From positions 186,001-250,000 of the forward strand of contig CAVZIE010000014.1 in the NCBI GenBank assembly GCA_963775185.1: a stretch of DNA of 64,000 nt, written 5' to 3'. The notes under the pieces are model-generated. The model searched no databases, was not told the DNA's origin, and worked only from the letters and a program-made list of their open reading frames with translations. Source of the stretch: JAPSGB01 sp963775185. Its GTDB lineage: Bacteria > Myxococcota_A > Polyangia > Polyangiales > Polyangiaceae. Positions 45,640-56,153 of the stretch are shown here, piece after piece. Made by a program: the position numbers and the translations under genes. Each line of letters starts with the position of its first letter. Position 1 is the stretch's first letter.

Positions 45640-45646
45640 ATAGTAC
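45640..45646. promoter_or_regulatory. Shared -10 region of divergent genes
   Basis: TACTAT on the minus strand (45645-45640) is 8 nt before the phosphodiesterase ATG, and TAGTAC on the plus strand (45641-45646) is 7 nt before the SDR ATG 45654. The two candidate -10 elements overlap. Confidence 0.4.
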
Positions 45647-45653
45647 GGCATCG

Positions 45654-46397
45654 ATGGAGCGCTGGCGCGGTCGGGTGGCGCTGGTGACGGGCGCGTCGTC
45701 CGGCATCGGCAGCGCCGTCGTCACCGACCTCGCACGAGCCGGCATGCGGGTGGCGTTCGCGGCGCGCCGCGCGGAGCGACTCGAAGTGCTCGCCGCCAGC
45801 CTGCCCGGCGCCGAATTGCTGCCGCTCCCGGTCGATCTTCGCGATGAAGACGACATCGCGCGACTGTTCTCCGACGTCCGCGCGCGCTTTGGCGGGGTGG
45901 ACGTGCTGGTGAACAACGCCGGGCTCGGGCACGACGCGCCGCTCTCGAGCGGCAACACCGCACACTGGCGCGAGATGCTCGACGTGAACGTGCTCGCGCT
46001 ATGCATCTGTACCCGCGAAGCCCTCGCCGACATGCGCCGACGCGGCGACGACGGGCACGTCGTCCACGTCGCGAGCATGGCGGCCCACCGCGTTCCGGCG
46101 GGCAGCGGCGTCTACTCCGCGACCAAGTTCGCGGTGCGCGCGCTCACCGAGGCCCTGCGCCGGGAGCTACGCGAGCTCGACAGCGGCGTCCGCGTCAGCG
46201 CCATCAGCCCCGGTTTCGTCGAGACCGGGTTCGCGGCGCACTACCACAAGAGCGAGGACGCCGCGCGTCGCGCCTACGGCCGCTACAAGGTGCTCGAACC
46301 GGGCGACATCGCGAGCGCCGTGCGCTACGTCCTGTCCTGCCCGCCGCACATGCAGGTCCACGACGTCCTGATCAGGCCCACGCAGCAACCCGACTGA
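45654..46397 (+). CDS. Short-chain dehydrogenase/reductase
   Basis: A 247-residue classical SDR. NAD(P)-binding TGASSGIG (residues about 14-21), the structural NNAG, catalytic Ser in VHVASMAAH and the Tyr-Lys pair in GVYSATKFA are all present, followed by PGFVETGF. An Arg cluster after the second strand (AARRAERLE) favours NADP. It probably reduces a ketone or acyl intermediate. ATG 45630 is an alternative, but it overlaps the divergent gene's start. It precedes a long-chain acyl-CoA synthetase on the opposite strand. Confidence 0.9.
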   Translation: MERWRGRVALVTGASSGIGSAVVTDLARAGMRVAFAARRAERLEVLAASLPGAELLPLPVDLRDEDDIARLFSDVRARFGGVDVLVNNAGLGHDAPLSSGNTAHWREMLDVNVLALCICTREALADMRRRGDDGHVVHVASMAAHRVPAGSGVYSATKFAVRALTEALRRELRELDSGVRVSAISPGFVETGFAAHYHKSEDAARRAYGRYKVLEPGDIASAVRYVLSCPPHMQVHDVLIRPTQQPD

Positions 46398-46406
46398 GTT
46401 GCCGCG

Positions 46407-48206
<1,800 letters not shown>

Positions 48207-48311
48207 GGCGCCCTCCTCGGTACAGGCACAAGAAGCCGTGCAACGATCGGGCCATCCGCGCGGTCCGGCGGACCGCGGCGGCCGGCGCCAGGATTGCGCC
48301 AGGCACCCCGC

Positions 48312-48815
48312 TCAGTGCAGCTTTTCCGCGCGCAGCCACTGCTCGAGGAAGGCGTCGACGCGGGCGTAGCGCTTCTCGGCCTCGCTCACGATGATGCGCT
48401 CGATCACGCGACCGAGCCCGAACACCTGCACCCGCACCTGGCCTTCGAAGCGTCGCCGCACCGTATCGCCCGTCACGATGAAACGCACCGTTCCACTCAC
48501 CTGGACCCGGTCGTCCGCGTCGGTTTCGATCCACAGCCGTGCCGTGCGGGACGGAGGGTCGTACTCGACCATCTCGAAGTACGCGAGCTCGTCCTCGCCG
48601 AGCACGGCCTGCACCGGGCGTGGCAACGTTACGTCGGGAACGAGCCGGCTTCGCCGCCGGATGCGGCCGTCCTCGAGCACCTCGCGCGACACGAGCTGCC
48701 GATCGCGGAGGTTGGCCAGCTTCATCGCGGCGCGGTTGAACTCCTCGGAGTAGTACGTTTCGAGATACCGCTCGAGCGTCGTGCCTTGAACCGTGTGGTC
48801 GATAACGAGCTCCAC
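48312..48815 (-). CDS. DUF2505 (SRPBCC-like) protein
   Basis: A 167-residue protein without a signal, resembling DUF2505, a START/SRPBCC-type lipid or ligand-binding fold. Characteristic segments are VQGTTLERYLETYYSEEFNRAAM at the start, RLWIETDADDRVQVSGTVRFIV in the middle, and VRVQVFGLGRVIERIIVSEAEKRYARVDAFLEQWL at the end (in part GLGRVIERIIVSEAEKRY). The ligand is unknown. It lies upstream of the acyl-CoA synthetase in the same direction, so a hydrophobic ligand is an attractive guess. Start GTG 48815 is supported by TACCCT 6 nt upstream. Confidence 0.75.
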   Translation of the reverse strand: MELVIDHTVQGTTLERYLETYYSEEFNRAAMKLANLRDRQLVSREVLEDGRIRRRSRLVPDVTLPRPVQAVLGEDELAYFEMVEYDPPSRTARLWIETDADDRVQVSGTVRFIVTGDTVRRRFEGQVRVQVFGLGRVIERIIVSEAEKRYARVDAFLEQWLRAEKLH

Positions 48816-48821
48816 GACGCC

Positions 48822-48827
48822 AGGGTA
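48822..48827 (-). promoter_or_regulatory. -10-like TACCCT before the DUF2505 gene
   Basis: Minus strand, 6 nt before GTG 48815. Confidence 0.5.
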
Positions 48828-48992
48828 TCGGATCGGTGCCCGTCGCGCATTGCCACAAGCGTCGCACGCGATTTCGGCGCCGTGGCGAGGGATCGGTGCG
48901 GAATGTCCCGCGGCACGGACCTTGCTCTATCCGAGCGCATGGGCGGCACGCTCCCCCACACGAGCCCACATCCTGCGCCGGTCAGGACTCGC

Positions 48993-49928
48993 ATGCGTCG
49001 GGTGAGCACCACGCGCATGCATGCGGTCCGGGCGCCGCTCCCGACGTTGCGCGACAGCGAGCCCTGGCTCGACGCGACGTCGGTCGAGCCGAAGCGCGAT
49101 CGCCCGCTCCTGCTCGTGCTCGCCGGCGAACAGCTCGGCAAGGTGGTCCGCCTCGACGCCGGCGACGTTGTGCTCGGACGTGGCGGTGACGCGACGGTCC
49201 AGATCACCGACCCCGGGCTCTCGTGGAAGCACGCGCGGGTGCGCGTTCGCGGGGACGGTGTGTACCTCGAGGATCTGCAGAGCACGAACGGAACCTACGT
49301 GGCGGGCGAGCGCATCGTCTCTCCCACGCGCCTTCAGGACGGCGATCGAATCTCGCTGGGCGGGCGCACCGTGCTGAAGTTCTTCAACGCCGACGCGCTC
49401 GAGGAGAACGCGGCCGTTCGCATGTACGAATCGGCTGTACACGACCCGCTCACCGGCCTCTTCAACCGGCGCTACGTCGAGGCGCGCCTCGCGAGCGAGC
49501 TGTCGTACGTCGAGCGCCACGCCGCGTCGCTCGCCGTCTTCTTCATCGACATCGATCACTTCAAGCATATCAACGACCGCTACGGCCACCAGGCGGGCGA
49601 CGCTGTCTTGCGCGTGGTGGGCGCGACGGTCCAGCGCATGGTGCGTCCCGAAGACGTGCTCGCGCGCTACGGCGGCGAGGAGTTCGTGGTGATCGCCCGC
49701 AGTATCTCGGCGCGCAATGCGTCGATCCTCGCCGAGCGAATGCGTCGCAGCATCGAACACATGGAGTTGCCGTTTGCGGGCGAGACGGCCTCCGTGACCA
49801 TCAGCATCGGCATCGCTCTGGCGCGCCTCGCGCCGCCCCGGGAGTCGGCGAGCGAGCTCATCGATCGCGCCGATGCGGCGATGTATCACGCGAAACAGCA
49901 GGGGCGGAACCGCGTGGTCGCGAGCTAG
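48993..49928 (+). CDS. FHA-GGDEF diguanylate cyclase
   Basis: A 311-residue regulator with two domains. The FHA domain (about 30-125) has the phosphothreonine-binding loops RGGDATVQITDPGLSWKHARVRV and DLQSTNGTYVAGERI. The GGDEF domain (about 150-311) has DPLTGLFNRRY, FFIDIDHFKHINDRYGHQAGD and an active-site YGGEEF, so it probably makes cyclic di-GMP from two GTP. No RxxD inhibitory site is visible directly before GGEEF. Binding of a phosphoprotein may control it. The start is uncertain (48939, 48993 or 49017); 48993 has AGGA upstream. Confidence 0.9.
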   Translation: MRRVSTTRMHAVRAPLPTLRDSEPWLDATSVEPKRDRPLLLVLAGEQLGKVVRLDAGDVVLGRGGDATVQITDPGLSWKHARVRVRGDGVYLEDLQSTNGTYVAGERIVSPTRLQDGDRISLGGRTVLKFFNADALEENAAVRMYESAVHDPLTGLFNRRYVEARLASELSYVERHAASLAVFFIDIDHFKHINDRYGHQAGDAVLRVVGATVQRMVRPEDVLARYGGEEFVVIARSISARNASILAERMRRSIEHMELPFAGETASVTISIGIALARLAPPRESASELIDRADAAMYHAKQQGRNRVVAS

Positions 49929-49972
49929 CTGGCACGCATGATGCTTCGGTGTCGGGTCAAGGAGTTGAACCA

Positions 49973-50140
49973 ATGGCAGCCAAGACCGCCCACCATACCG
50001 AGCCTCTCGACGAACGGCCGAGCGGCGTTCCGCCGCCCGGTAGGCTCGGCGCGTCCAGCCACGAGTTCATTTGGCTCCTGATCGGTGCAGGGGTGATCGC
50101 CGTGATCATCCTCGCCACGTGGTACAAGTCGATGCACTGA
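49973..50140 (+). CDS. Small single-span membrane protein
   Basis: A 55-residue protein: polar N-terminus (MAAKTAHHTEPLDERPSGVPPPG), then one membrane span EFIWLLIGAGVIAVIILATWY and KSMH. GGAG lies upstream of the ATG. It is 44 bp downstream of the diguanylate cyclase, same strand, so it could be part of the same transcript. Function unknown. Confidence 0.55.
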   Translation: MAAKTAHHTEPLDERPSGVPPPGRLGASSHEFIWLLIGAGVIAVIILATWYKSMH

Positions 50141-50743
50141 TCACGCGGCGGTCACGTCGCCGACGAAGTGCTCGATCGCGCGCAGGATCCCGAGATCCAC
50201 GTCGTCCTGCGTCTGCGCCGTCTTCGCGAGTTCCGTCTTCGTCACCTGCAGCGAATGGTTGCCGGCGTTGACGACGTAGAGTTCGCTCCGCGCTGTCATC
50301 TTCCCGCGCACGCCGTCGAGCATGTCGAGCGGGCACAGTGGATCGCGCGTGCCCTGCACGAACAGGATGGGCGTGTCGAGTTCGAGCAACACTTGATCGC
50401 GGATCTTGCCCGACTTGCCGGCACCCTTGAGCGGATAGCCGAAGCAAACCAGCGCCGCCACGTCCTCTTCCAGCGCGGCGTGGCAGGCGACGCGGCCCCC
50501 CATGCTCTTCCCGGCCAGGATGATCGGCCCCGCGTGGTTCGCGCGCGCTGCTGCAAACGCTTCGCGTTGCGCGGCGATGAGCGCAGGCAGCCGATCGGGC
50601 GTGCGCCGTCCGGCGCTCATGTACGGATAGTCGAACGCGATCACCCGCCCCAAGGTGCCGAGCCGCCGCTGCCAGCCCAGCATCCACGGCGAGCTCGATG
50701 GCGCGCCGGCGCCGTGACTGAACAAGAACAGTGGCCGCTGCAT
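50141..50743 (-). CDS. KANL3/Tex30-like alpha/beta hydrolase
   Basis: A 200-residue cytosolic alpha/beta hydrolase. The first strand and oxyanion loop are LFLFSHGAGAPSSSPWM, the nucleophile elbow is ILAGKSMGGRVACHAA (GKSMG), the acid is in FVQGTRDPLCP and the His in NAGNHSLQV. The small size and the SHGAGA start match the Tex30/KANL3-like hydrolase family of unknown substrate. ATG 50743 is the start that preserves the first strand. It is convergent with the small membrane protein. Confidence 0.82.
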   Translation of the reverse strand: MQRPLFLFSHGAGAPSSSPWMLGWQRRLGTLGRVIAFDYPYMSAGRRTPDRLPALIAAQREAFAAARANHAGPIILAGKSMGGRVACHAALEEDVAALVCFGYPLKGAGKSGKIRDQVLLELDTPILFVQGTRDPLCPLDMLDGVRGKMTARSELYVVNAGNHSLQVTKTELAKTAQTQDDVDLGILRAIEHFVGDVTAA

Positions 50744-50996
50744 CTCGCCGTTGTGCGGATCATTGCCAGAGCACAGCGCGCGCGTCGAGCGAAGAGGGGG
50801 CCGGGTCGGGGGCGCGAAGGAGGGAGGAGGGGGAGGGTGACCCCCGCGCGTGCCCGGCCCGGCCGGAGTCTGCTTGCACCAGGGTATACGGCCCGTTTCG
50901 CGGATACTTGAGCATGGGCGTCGATTTCCCGCGGGTCGCGCCGAAGGCTGGAGGCGCTTGCGGCGTTCCCGGAGCAGGGCAGACTCGGTTCCTTCC

Positions 50997-52374
50997 ATGC
51001 AGCTCGGGCTCACTCAGCCGGTTCCGGCGCGCGCATCCGCACCTTCCGTTTCCGGGGAGCTCGGCGCCCTCGTGAGGCTGGCGTTGCCGCTCGCTGCGGC
51101 GAACCTGGGCCAGGTGCTGATTGGCGCCGTCGACACCGCGGTTGTCGGACGCCTGGGCGAGACCGAGCTAGGCGCCGCGGGCCTCGGCAACTCGCTCTAC
51201 TTCGTCGTCACCGTGATCGGCATGGGCGTCATGCTCGGGCTCGACCCGCTCGTGAGCCAGGCCGTCGGTGCGTCCGAGCCGCGCGAGGCGCTGCGCATGT
51301 TGTGGCAGGGCGTGTGGCTCGCGCTTCTCGCGGGCGTGCCGTTGTGCGCCGCCATCACCGGGCTCGGTTTCCTGCTCGAGCGCGTCGGCATCCAGCCCGC
51401 CAGCGCCGTAGCGACACGCACGTACCTCGTGGCGCGCTTGCCGGGCCTGGTGCCGTTTCTGGTCTTCGTGGCTTGCCGCAGCTACCTGCAGGCCGTCGGC
51501 GTGACGCGTCCCGTCGTGGTCTCCGTCGTTCTGGCGAACATCATCAACCTGCCCGCGAGCTGGGCGCTGGTGTTCGGCTTCCCGCCGCTGCACGTGCCGG
51601 CGCTGGGGATCGCCGGGGCCGCGTGGGCGAGCAGCGTCTGTACCGTCGTGCAGATGGGGGTCCTGGTGATGTCGGTCCGGCGCGAGTCCGCGGGGACCGC
51701 CGGCGCGACGTGGCAGCCGCACCGCGCGTCGATGCAGAAGGCGCTCAGCATCGGCATTCCGATCGGCTTCACCATGGTCGCCGAGTTCGGCGTGTTCAGC
51801 CTCGTCAACGTGCTGATGGGTAACATCGACGCGCGCGCGCTTGCCGGTCATCAAGTGGCCATCACGCTCGCGAGCGCGACGTTCATGGTGCCCGTCGGTG
51901 TCGGCGCCGCGGCATCGGTGCGCGTCGGCAAGGCGATCGGTCGCGGCGATCAAGCGGGCACGCGTCTGGCCGGCCTGGTCGGGCTGGCGGCGGGCACGTC
52001 GTTCATGCTGCTGTCCGCTCTCGCCTTCCTGTTCTTCCCGCGCGAGCTCGCCGCCGTAATCTCGGACAAGGCCGACGTCATCGCCGCCGCCGTACCGCTG
52101 CTCTCGGTGGCTGCGGTGTTCCAGCTGTCGGACGGCGCGCAGGCGGTTGCCGCCGGTGCGCTCCGCGGCGCGGGCGACACGCGTTTTCCGCTGATCGCCA
52201 ACCTCGCCGGCCACTACCTCGTCGGTCTCCCGATCGGCGATCCTGCTGGCCTTCCACCTCGGTTTCGGTGCGGCCGGACTGTGGTGGGGCCTCAGCGCGG
52301 GCCTGACGGGCGTGGCGATCGCGCTGTGTTGGCGTTTCGTGCGCGTTTCGTCGCGGCCCATCGCGCGCGCGTGA
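50997..52374 (+). CDS. MATE family efflux transporter, apparent frameshift near 52239
   Basis: A multidrug and toxin extrusion exporter with about 12 spans: ALPLAAANLGQVLIGAVDTAVVGRLG, GMGVMLGLDPLVSQAVGA, ATFMVPVGVGAAASVRVGKAIGRGD, DGAQAVAAGALRGAGDTRF are typical MATE landmarks. Near base 52239 an extra G shifts the frame. Without it, the protein continues LAFHLGFGAAGLWWGLSAGLTGVAIALCWRFVRV and stops at 52374, giving a normal length of about 458 residues. The uncorrected frame would instead run into the NUDIX gene. It probably exports cationic or other compounds using Na+ or H+. ATG 50997 fits best. Confidence 0.83.
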
Positions 52375-52460
52375 GCGTGCGGGCGACGCCGCTTCGGCGA
52401 TCGAAATCACTGGTCGCGACGCGTGCAGGCGCGTCGCGCGCTACAATCGGCATTCGCGGT

Positions 52461-52478
52461 CCGGATCGCACGATCCGG
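52461..52478. terminator. Hairpin CCGGATCG-CA-CGATCCGG
   Basis: Perfect 8-bp arms with a 2-nt centre between the MATE and NUDIX genes; no T-run. Also TACAAT at 52442-52447 may be a -10 for the NUDIX gene. Confidence 0.35.
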
Positions 52479-52508
52479 CCGCGCGCTGCCGACGCGATCG
52501 GCGGCCGG

Positions 52509-53180
52509 GTGCCCTCCTTGCGATCCAGCATCGACCTCTCAACGCCGCGCCTCACGCCACACCTCGTGCGGGAGGCGCTCGCCGCGCCGAGCCCGTTCCC
52601 GCCGCCGGAGATCCGCGGCGAGCCGCGGGCTGCCGCGGTGGTGGTGCCGATCCGGTTCGAGCCCGAGCCGCTCGCGCTGGTCGTGTTTCGTTCGACCGAG
52701 CTTCGCGATCATCCCGGTGAGGTCGCGTTCCCGGGCGGCAAGCTCGAGGACGACGACGACGACCTGCAGGCGGCCGCGCTGCGCGAGCTCGAGGAGGAGC
52801 TCGACGTGCGGCGCGACCAGCTCGAGTTGCTCGGTGCGCTGTCGCCGATTCCGGTCGTGACCGGTCGTTTCTTGATCCATCCGTTCGTCGCGGAGCTCGG
52901 TGCGGCGGCGGCGCCGCGTATCGCGAGCACGGAGATCGAACGCGTGGTGGAGATGCCGCTGCTGCCGTGGCTCACCGGCGCACGGCGGCATGGCGCGGTC
53001 GCGACGCGCTGGCGCGGTCAGCCCTTTCTGCTGCCGCACTTCGAGGTGGAGGACCGCGTCCTCTACGGTGCGAGCGCGTGCATCTTCTTCGAGCTCGTCG
53101 TCAAGATCGCGGGCGCGCTCGGCATCGAGCTGCTGGAGCCCGAGGTCACGACGGAGCTGCCTTGGGCCGGTCGCTATTGA
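52509..53180 (+). CDS. NUDIX hydrolase (CoA pyrophosphohydrolase type)
   Basis: A 223-residue NUDIX protein. The Nudix box is GKLEDDDDDLQAAALRELEEELDVR: GGK at the start and the REL(x)EE acid cluster that binds Mg. The N-terminal FRSTELRDHPGEVAFPGG and later segments match the CoA/ADP-ribose-type NudL (YeaB) group, whose members cleave coenzyme A to phosphopantetheine. That fits the many CoA genes here. GTG 52509 is the probable start. If the MATE frame were really continuous, the two would read as one fusion, which is unlikely. Confidence 0.82.
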   Translation: MPSLRSSIDLSTPRLTPHLVREALAAPSPFPPPEIRGEPRAAAVVVPIRFEPEPLALVVFRSTELRDHPGEVAFPGGKLEDDDDDLQAAALRELEEELDVRRDQLELLGALSPIPVVTGRFLIHPFVAELGAAAAPRIASTEIERVVEMPLLPWLTGARRHGAVATRWRGQPFLLPHFEVEDRVLYGASACIFFELVVKIAGALGIELLEPEVTTELPWAGRY

Positions 53181-53343
53181 CGCGACTCTGAGCGAACCAA
53201 TCCGCGGGTATTCGCCGGATCATCGCGGATCCTTCACGCGGCTCGCCCGCGATTCTCATGCATTCACGCGCGTCGTGCGCGACGAACGTGACGTGGGCAC
53301 GACCGCGGTCGGAGTCGCTTGACAGCGTCGGCCGCGGAGTGGC

Positions 53344-54918
53344 ATGAGCAAACGTCGCTCCGGCCGCACGCCGTCCCGGGTTTTTCCCGTGTATCGCGCT
53401 TTCCCGATTCCCTTGATCGAACGTGGCGTGTCGCGCCTCGCGGGACGGGCCTGTGCCGTCGGCGCCTTCGCGGTGGCAACGTTGGCCGCTGGTCCGGTGT
53501 TCGCCGCGCCTGAAGACGGCGCGGCGCTCCGCTTGGACGACACCGCGATGAACCAGGAGTACCTGGCGACGCGCTTCCAGGTCGCGATCGACACGCTGAA
53601 GAGCGCCCTCACGCTGTGCGGCGACGAAGGCTGTTCCGGCGGTGTCCGGGCGCAGATCCTGCGGGATATGGGCGTCGTGTACATGGCGGGCCTGAAGGAC
53701 GAGGAGCGCGCCAAGGAGTCGTTCAAGCAAGCGATCGCCGCCGATCCGGGTATCGCCCTCGACCCGGCGCTGACCAATCCCGCGATCCAGAAGGCGTTCG
53801 ACGACGCGCGCGGCCAGGGCGGCGGTGCGAGCGCGAAGCCTCGCAAGAAGCACGCGGGCAAGGCGCACTCGGGGCTCGTCCATACTCCGGTCGAGCGTCA
53901 GCAGATTGGCACTCCAGTTCCGGTGTACGTGGAGCTTTCTTCCGACATCGAAGCGTCGATGGTGCGCCTCTACTTCAAGGGTCCCGGCATGGACTCGTGG
54001 GACTCCGTGAAGATGAAGAAAGTCGGCGACGGCTACGGCGCCGAGATCCCGTGCAGCGCGTTGCCCGCTCACGGCAGTGTCCTCTACTACCTCCGCGCGC
54101 TCGACGACGACGCCGTCGTGGCGAAGGCCGGCTCGGCGGAGGATCCGTTCGAGGTCGAGCTGGTCGACTCGCTTGACCCGGACGACGCGCCGCATCTCCC
54201 TGGTCGCGATGCGCCGGCGCGCTGCGAGGGCGCAGGCGCCGCCAGCGCGGGTGGCGGGGGGCAGAGCATCTGGCTGATGGCCGGCCTCTCGCAGGAGATG
54301 GCGTTCATCTCCGGCACGGACGTTTGCACGCAGGACAGCCAACTCAACTCCGGCTACGCCTGCTTCCGCTCGTCCGGTTCGCAGTACCACGGCACGCCGC
54401 TCCTCGGCGCGGGTGACAAGATCAACGCCGGCTTCGCGTTGGCGACGACGCGCGTGCTGATCGGCGGTGAGTATCCGGTCTCGTCGAGCATCTCGCTGGG
54501 CGTGCGCCTGGGCTACGTGCTTCGCGGCGGCGGGCCGCGGCCGGACGGCGGACACGCGTTCATGCCGTTCCACGCCGAAGCGCGCGCCAGCTACTGGTTC
54601 GCCGACAAGGGCATCAACAGCGCGGGGCTCGCGCCCTTCGTGTTCGCGGGTGGCGGTCTGGCGCAGGTCGACGCCAAGCACACGGTGCCCGTCGCCGAGA
54701 ACACGGCCGTCCCGCCTCCGCCGAACCAGCAGAATCCCGCCCAGCAGGATCTGGAAGCGTGGAAGAAGATGGGCACGTCCTTCGGCGAACTCGGCGCCGG
54801 CGTCTACTACCCGATCGGCAAGACCAGCGGCTTGCTCGCCGACTTGAAGGGCATGCTGCTCCTCCCCTCGTCCGGTACCGCCGCTTCGATCGAACTCGGG
54901 TACGCGTTCGGGCTGTAG
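53344..54918 (+). CDS. Outer-membrane beta-barrel protein with N-terminal helical domain
   Basis: A 524-residue envelope protein. Signal: LAGRACAVGAFAVATLAAGPVFAAP (residues about 33-57). A TPR-like domain with two Cys follows (ALTLCGDEGCSGGVRAQILRDMGVVYMAGLKDEERAKESFKQAIAADPGI, in part LKDEERAKESFKQAIAADPG). Next is an Ig-like domain (VPVYVELSSDIEASMVRLYFKGPG) and a C-terminal barrel of about 230 residues (GEYPVSSSISLGVRLGYVLRGGG, LAPFVFAGGGLAQVD, ASIELGYAFGL). The organisation is common in myxobacteria, with unknown function. The stop is 14 bp before a multi-hairpin element. Confidence 0.72.
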   Translation: MSKRRSGRTPSRVFPVYRAFPIPLIERGVSRLAGRACAVGAFAVATLAAGPVFAAPEDGAALRLDDTAMNQEYLATRFQVAIDTLKSALTLCGDEGCSGGVRAQILRDMGVVYMAGLKDEERAKESFKQAIAADPGIALDPALTNPAIQKAFDDARGQGGGASAKPRKKHAGKAHSGLVHTPVERQQIGTPVPVYVELSSDIEASMVRLYFKGPGMDSWDSVKMKKVGDGYGAEIPCSALPAHGSVLYYLRALDDDAVVAKAGSAEDPFEVELVDSLDPDDAPHLPGRDAPARCEGAGAASAGGGGQSIWLMAGLSQEMAFISGTDVCTQDSQLNSGYACFRSSGSQYHGTPLLGAGDKINAGFALATTRVLIGGEYPVSSSISLGVRLGYVLRGGGPRPDGGHAFMPFHAEARASYWFADKGINSAGLAPFVFAGGGLAQVDAKHTVPVAENTAVPPPPNQQNPAQQDLEAWKKMGTSFGELGAGVYYPIGKTSGLLADLKGMLLLPSSGTAASIELGYAFGL

Positions 54919-54931
54919 CCGTCGCCGGGGA

Positions 54932-55098
54932 GGAAATGCCGGTTGTGGGCGGCGCTAGACGACCGCGGAGCGGTCGCGGGGGAAGCTCGGCGAAGCCGAG
55001 GGGGCGCTGCTGCGCCCCACACAAACGGCGCTAGTCCCGCCCGCGCGCTGCGAAGCAGCGCCGGCCAGCAACTGCTGGCCCACTTGTGGCGGGCGGCA
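54932..55098. repeat. Multi-hairpin intergenic element, copy 1
   Basis: Between convergent genes. Five consecutive hairpins: GACCGC-GGA-GCGGTC (54961-54975), CTCGGC-GAA-GCCGAG (54986-55000), GGGGCGC-TGCT-GCGCCCC (55001-55018), CGCTGC-GAA-GCAGCG (55046-55060) and GGCCAGCA-AC-TGCTGGCC (55063-55080). The right ~80 bp is nearly identical to copy 2. Confidence 0.8.
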
Positions 55099-55614
55099 CT
55101 AGAAGTCCGGAAGCGGGATCCGGGTGTCCTCGGGCGCGCAGATGTCGAGCCCGTCGAGGTTGCCCGCGAGCCATCGGGTGAAGCACTGGTCGGCTGTGCC
55201 GTTGCGGTGGATAGCGGCGCCCCCCTTGTGATGCTCCGATCCGCGCGCCTTGCGGATGACGGTGAGTCGCTCCGGGCGAGCGCCGCCTTCCTTGATCACC
55301 TGCGCCGTGAGCTCGGGCTCCACGCCGATGAACGAGTAGTAGGTCGCCACTTGCTCATCCGGTGTCACGGAGCCGAGCCCGCAGACGTCGCTGGGATTCA
55401 GGCGCAGACCGTTGACGCTGTACACGCGGAACGCGCGCGCCGAGCTGCCGTGACAATCGAGGGACCCGCAGTGGCCGCCCAGCATGTCCGCGACGGGAGC
55501 GAACGTCTCCGGTGCCGGCAGGTCGATCACGTGTCGGTCGTTGCCAGTCGGTCCGTTGCAGCCGCTCGCGAGCACGAGCGCGCCGGCGATCAAGAGCGAG
55601 GCATGCAGTCGCAT
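55099..55614 (-). CDS. Lipoprotein with a CX4CH heme-like motif
   Basis: A 171-residue lipoprotein, MRLHASLLIAGALVLASGC. GGHCGSLDCHGSSARAFRVYS carries CX4CH (Cys at about 51 and 56, then His), an uncommon heme c site seen in some deltaproteobacterial cytochromes, where four residues separate the Cys. A second His/Cys region (HHKGGAAIH, DQCFTRWL, DICAPED) could bind metal. Its start shares a base with the stop of the upstream diheme lipoprotein (TGATG). Last gene of the DUF4266-DUF3570 operon; it may pass electrons on the cell surface. Confidence 0.68.
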   Translation of the reverse strand: MRLHASLLIAGALVLASGCNGPTGNDRHVIDLPAPETFAPVADMLGGHCGSLDCHGSSARAFRVYSVNGLRLNPSDVCGLGSVTPDEQVATYYSFIGVEPELTAQVIKEGGARPERLTVIRKARGSEHHKGGAAIHRNGTADQCFTRWLAGNLDGLDICAPEDTRIPLPDF

Positions 55615-56153
55615 CACGGGCAAGCTCCCGGCAGGTGGGCCGCCGGCTGGTTCGGGCGGAAGAAGACCGGGCCCGGCGAGTTGAAGGATGGCCCGGCGCT
55701 CGTGTGGCACTTGGCGCACGAGCCCTCGCGGAACGCGGCGGAGTTCATCGTGCTGAGCGTTCCCGCGTACTCCAGCCAGATGGCGACGGGGAAAACCGGA
55801 TCGAAGTCGCTGGGCTGCACGAAGAAGTTGCCGGCGCAGTTCGTGCCCGTCGAGTAGGTGTGCCCGTAGGTGTCCCGGAAGTGGACGACCACGTCGGACG
55901 CGGGCCCGTTCCCCACCGCCACTTGCGTCGCATCGCTCTGGTAGACCGTGCCCGCGAGCGAGAAGATCATGCCGGCTGGTCCGGCCGCGCCGTGGCACAG
56001 GATGCAGGGCTGCCCCGGGCGGTGCAGCGGTCCCTTGGGGACGCCGTCCGCCTCGGGGCCGAGCGCGTCGATCTCCTGCGATCGGACTGGATCCTGACAT
56101 GCTGCGAGCAGGGCTGCGGCGACGATCAAGGGCACGACAAGGAACCGGCGCAT
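55614..56153 (-). CDS. Diheme c-type lipoprotein
   Basis: A 179-residue lipoprotein, MRRFLVVPLIVAAALLAAC. Two classic heme c motifs are visible: CILCHGAAG (about residue 54) and CAKCHTSAG (about 157), with a beta-rich domain between them (MIFSLAGTVYQSDATQVAVG, VVVHFRDTYGHTYSTGTNC). A cytochrome with a central carbohydrate-binding-like or Cu-binding-like fold is possible. The start shares the base of the upstream stop (TGATG), so translation is coupled to the DUF3570 gene and to the following lipoprotein. Confidence 0.75.
   Translation of the reverse strand: MRRFLVVPLIVAAALLAACQDPVRSQEIDALGPEADGVPKGPLHRPGQPCILCHGAAGPAGMIFSLAGTVYQSDATQVAVGNGPASDVVVHFRDTYGHTYSTGTNCAGNFFVQPSDFDPVFPVAIWLEYAGTLSTMNSAAFREGSCAKCHTSAGPSFNSPGPVFFRPNQPAAHLPGACP

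Noticed and set aside
50744..50996. Possible small gene before the MATE gene
   Set aside because: The open frame from 50850 is an extension of the MATE frame with Arg-rich, non-protein-like sequence; no separate gene is supported.
51670..51690. Copy of the dispersed repeat core (TCGGTCCGGCGCGAG) in the MATE gene
   Set aside because: It lies inside coding sequence, lacks the conserved flanks, and fits the protein; treated as chance in GC-rich DNA.
52375..53180. MATE-NUDIX fusion protein
   Set aside because: The continuous frame reads through a hairpin and a non-coding-like stretch; correcting one base gives a normal MATE end at 52374 and the NUDIX start at 52509.
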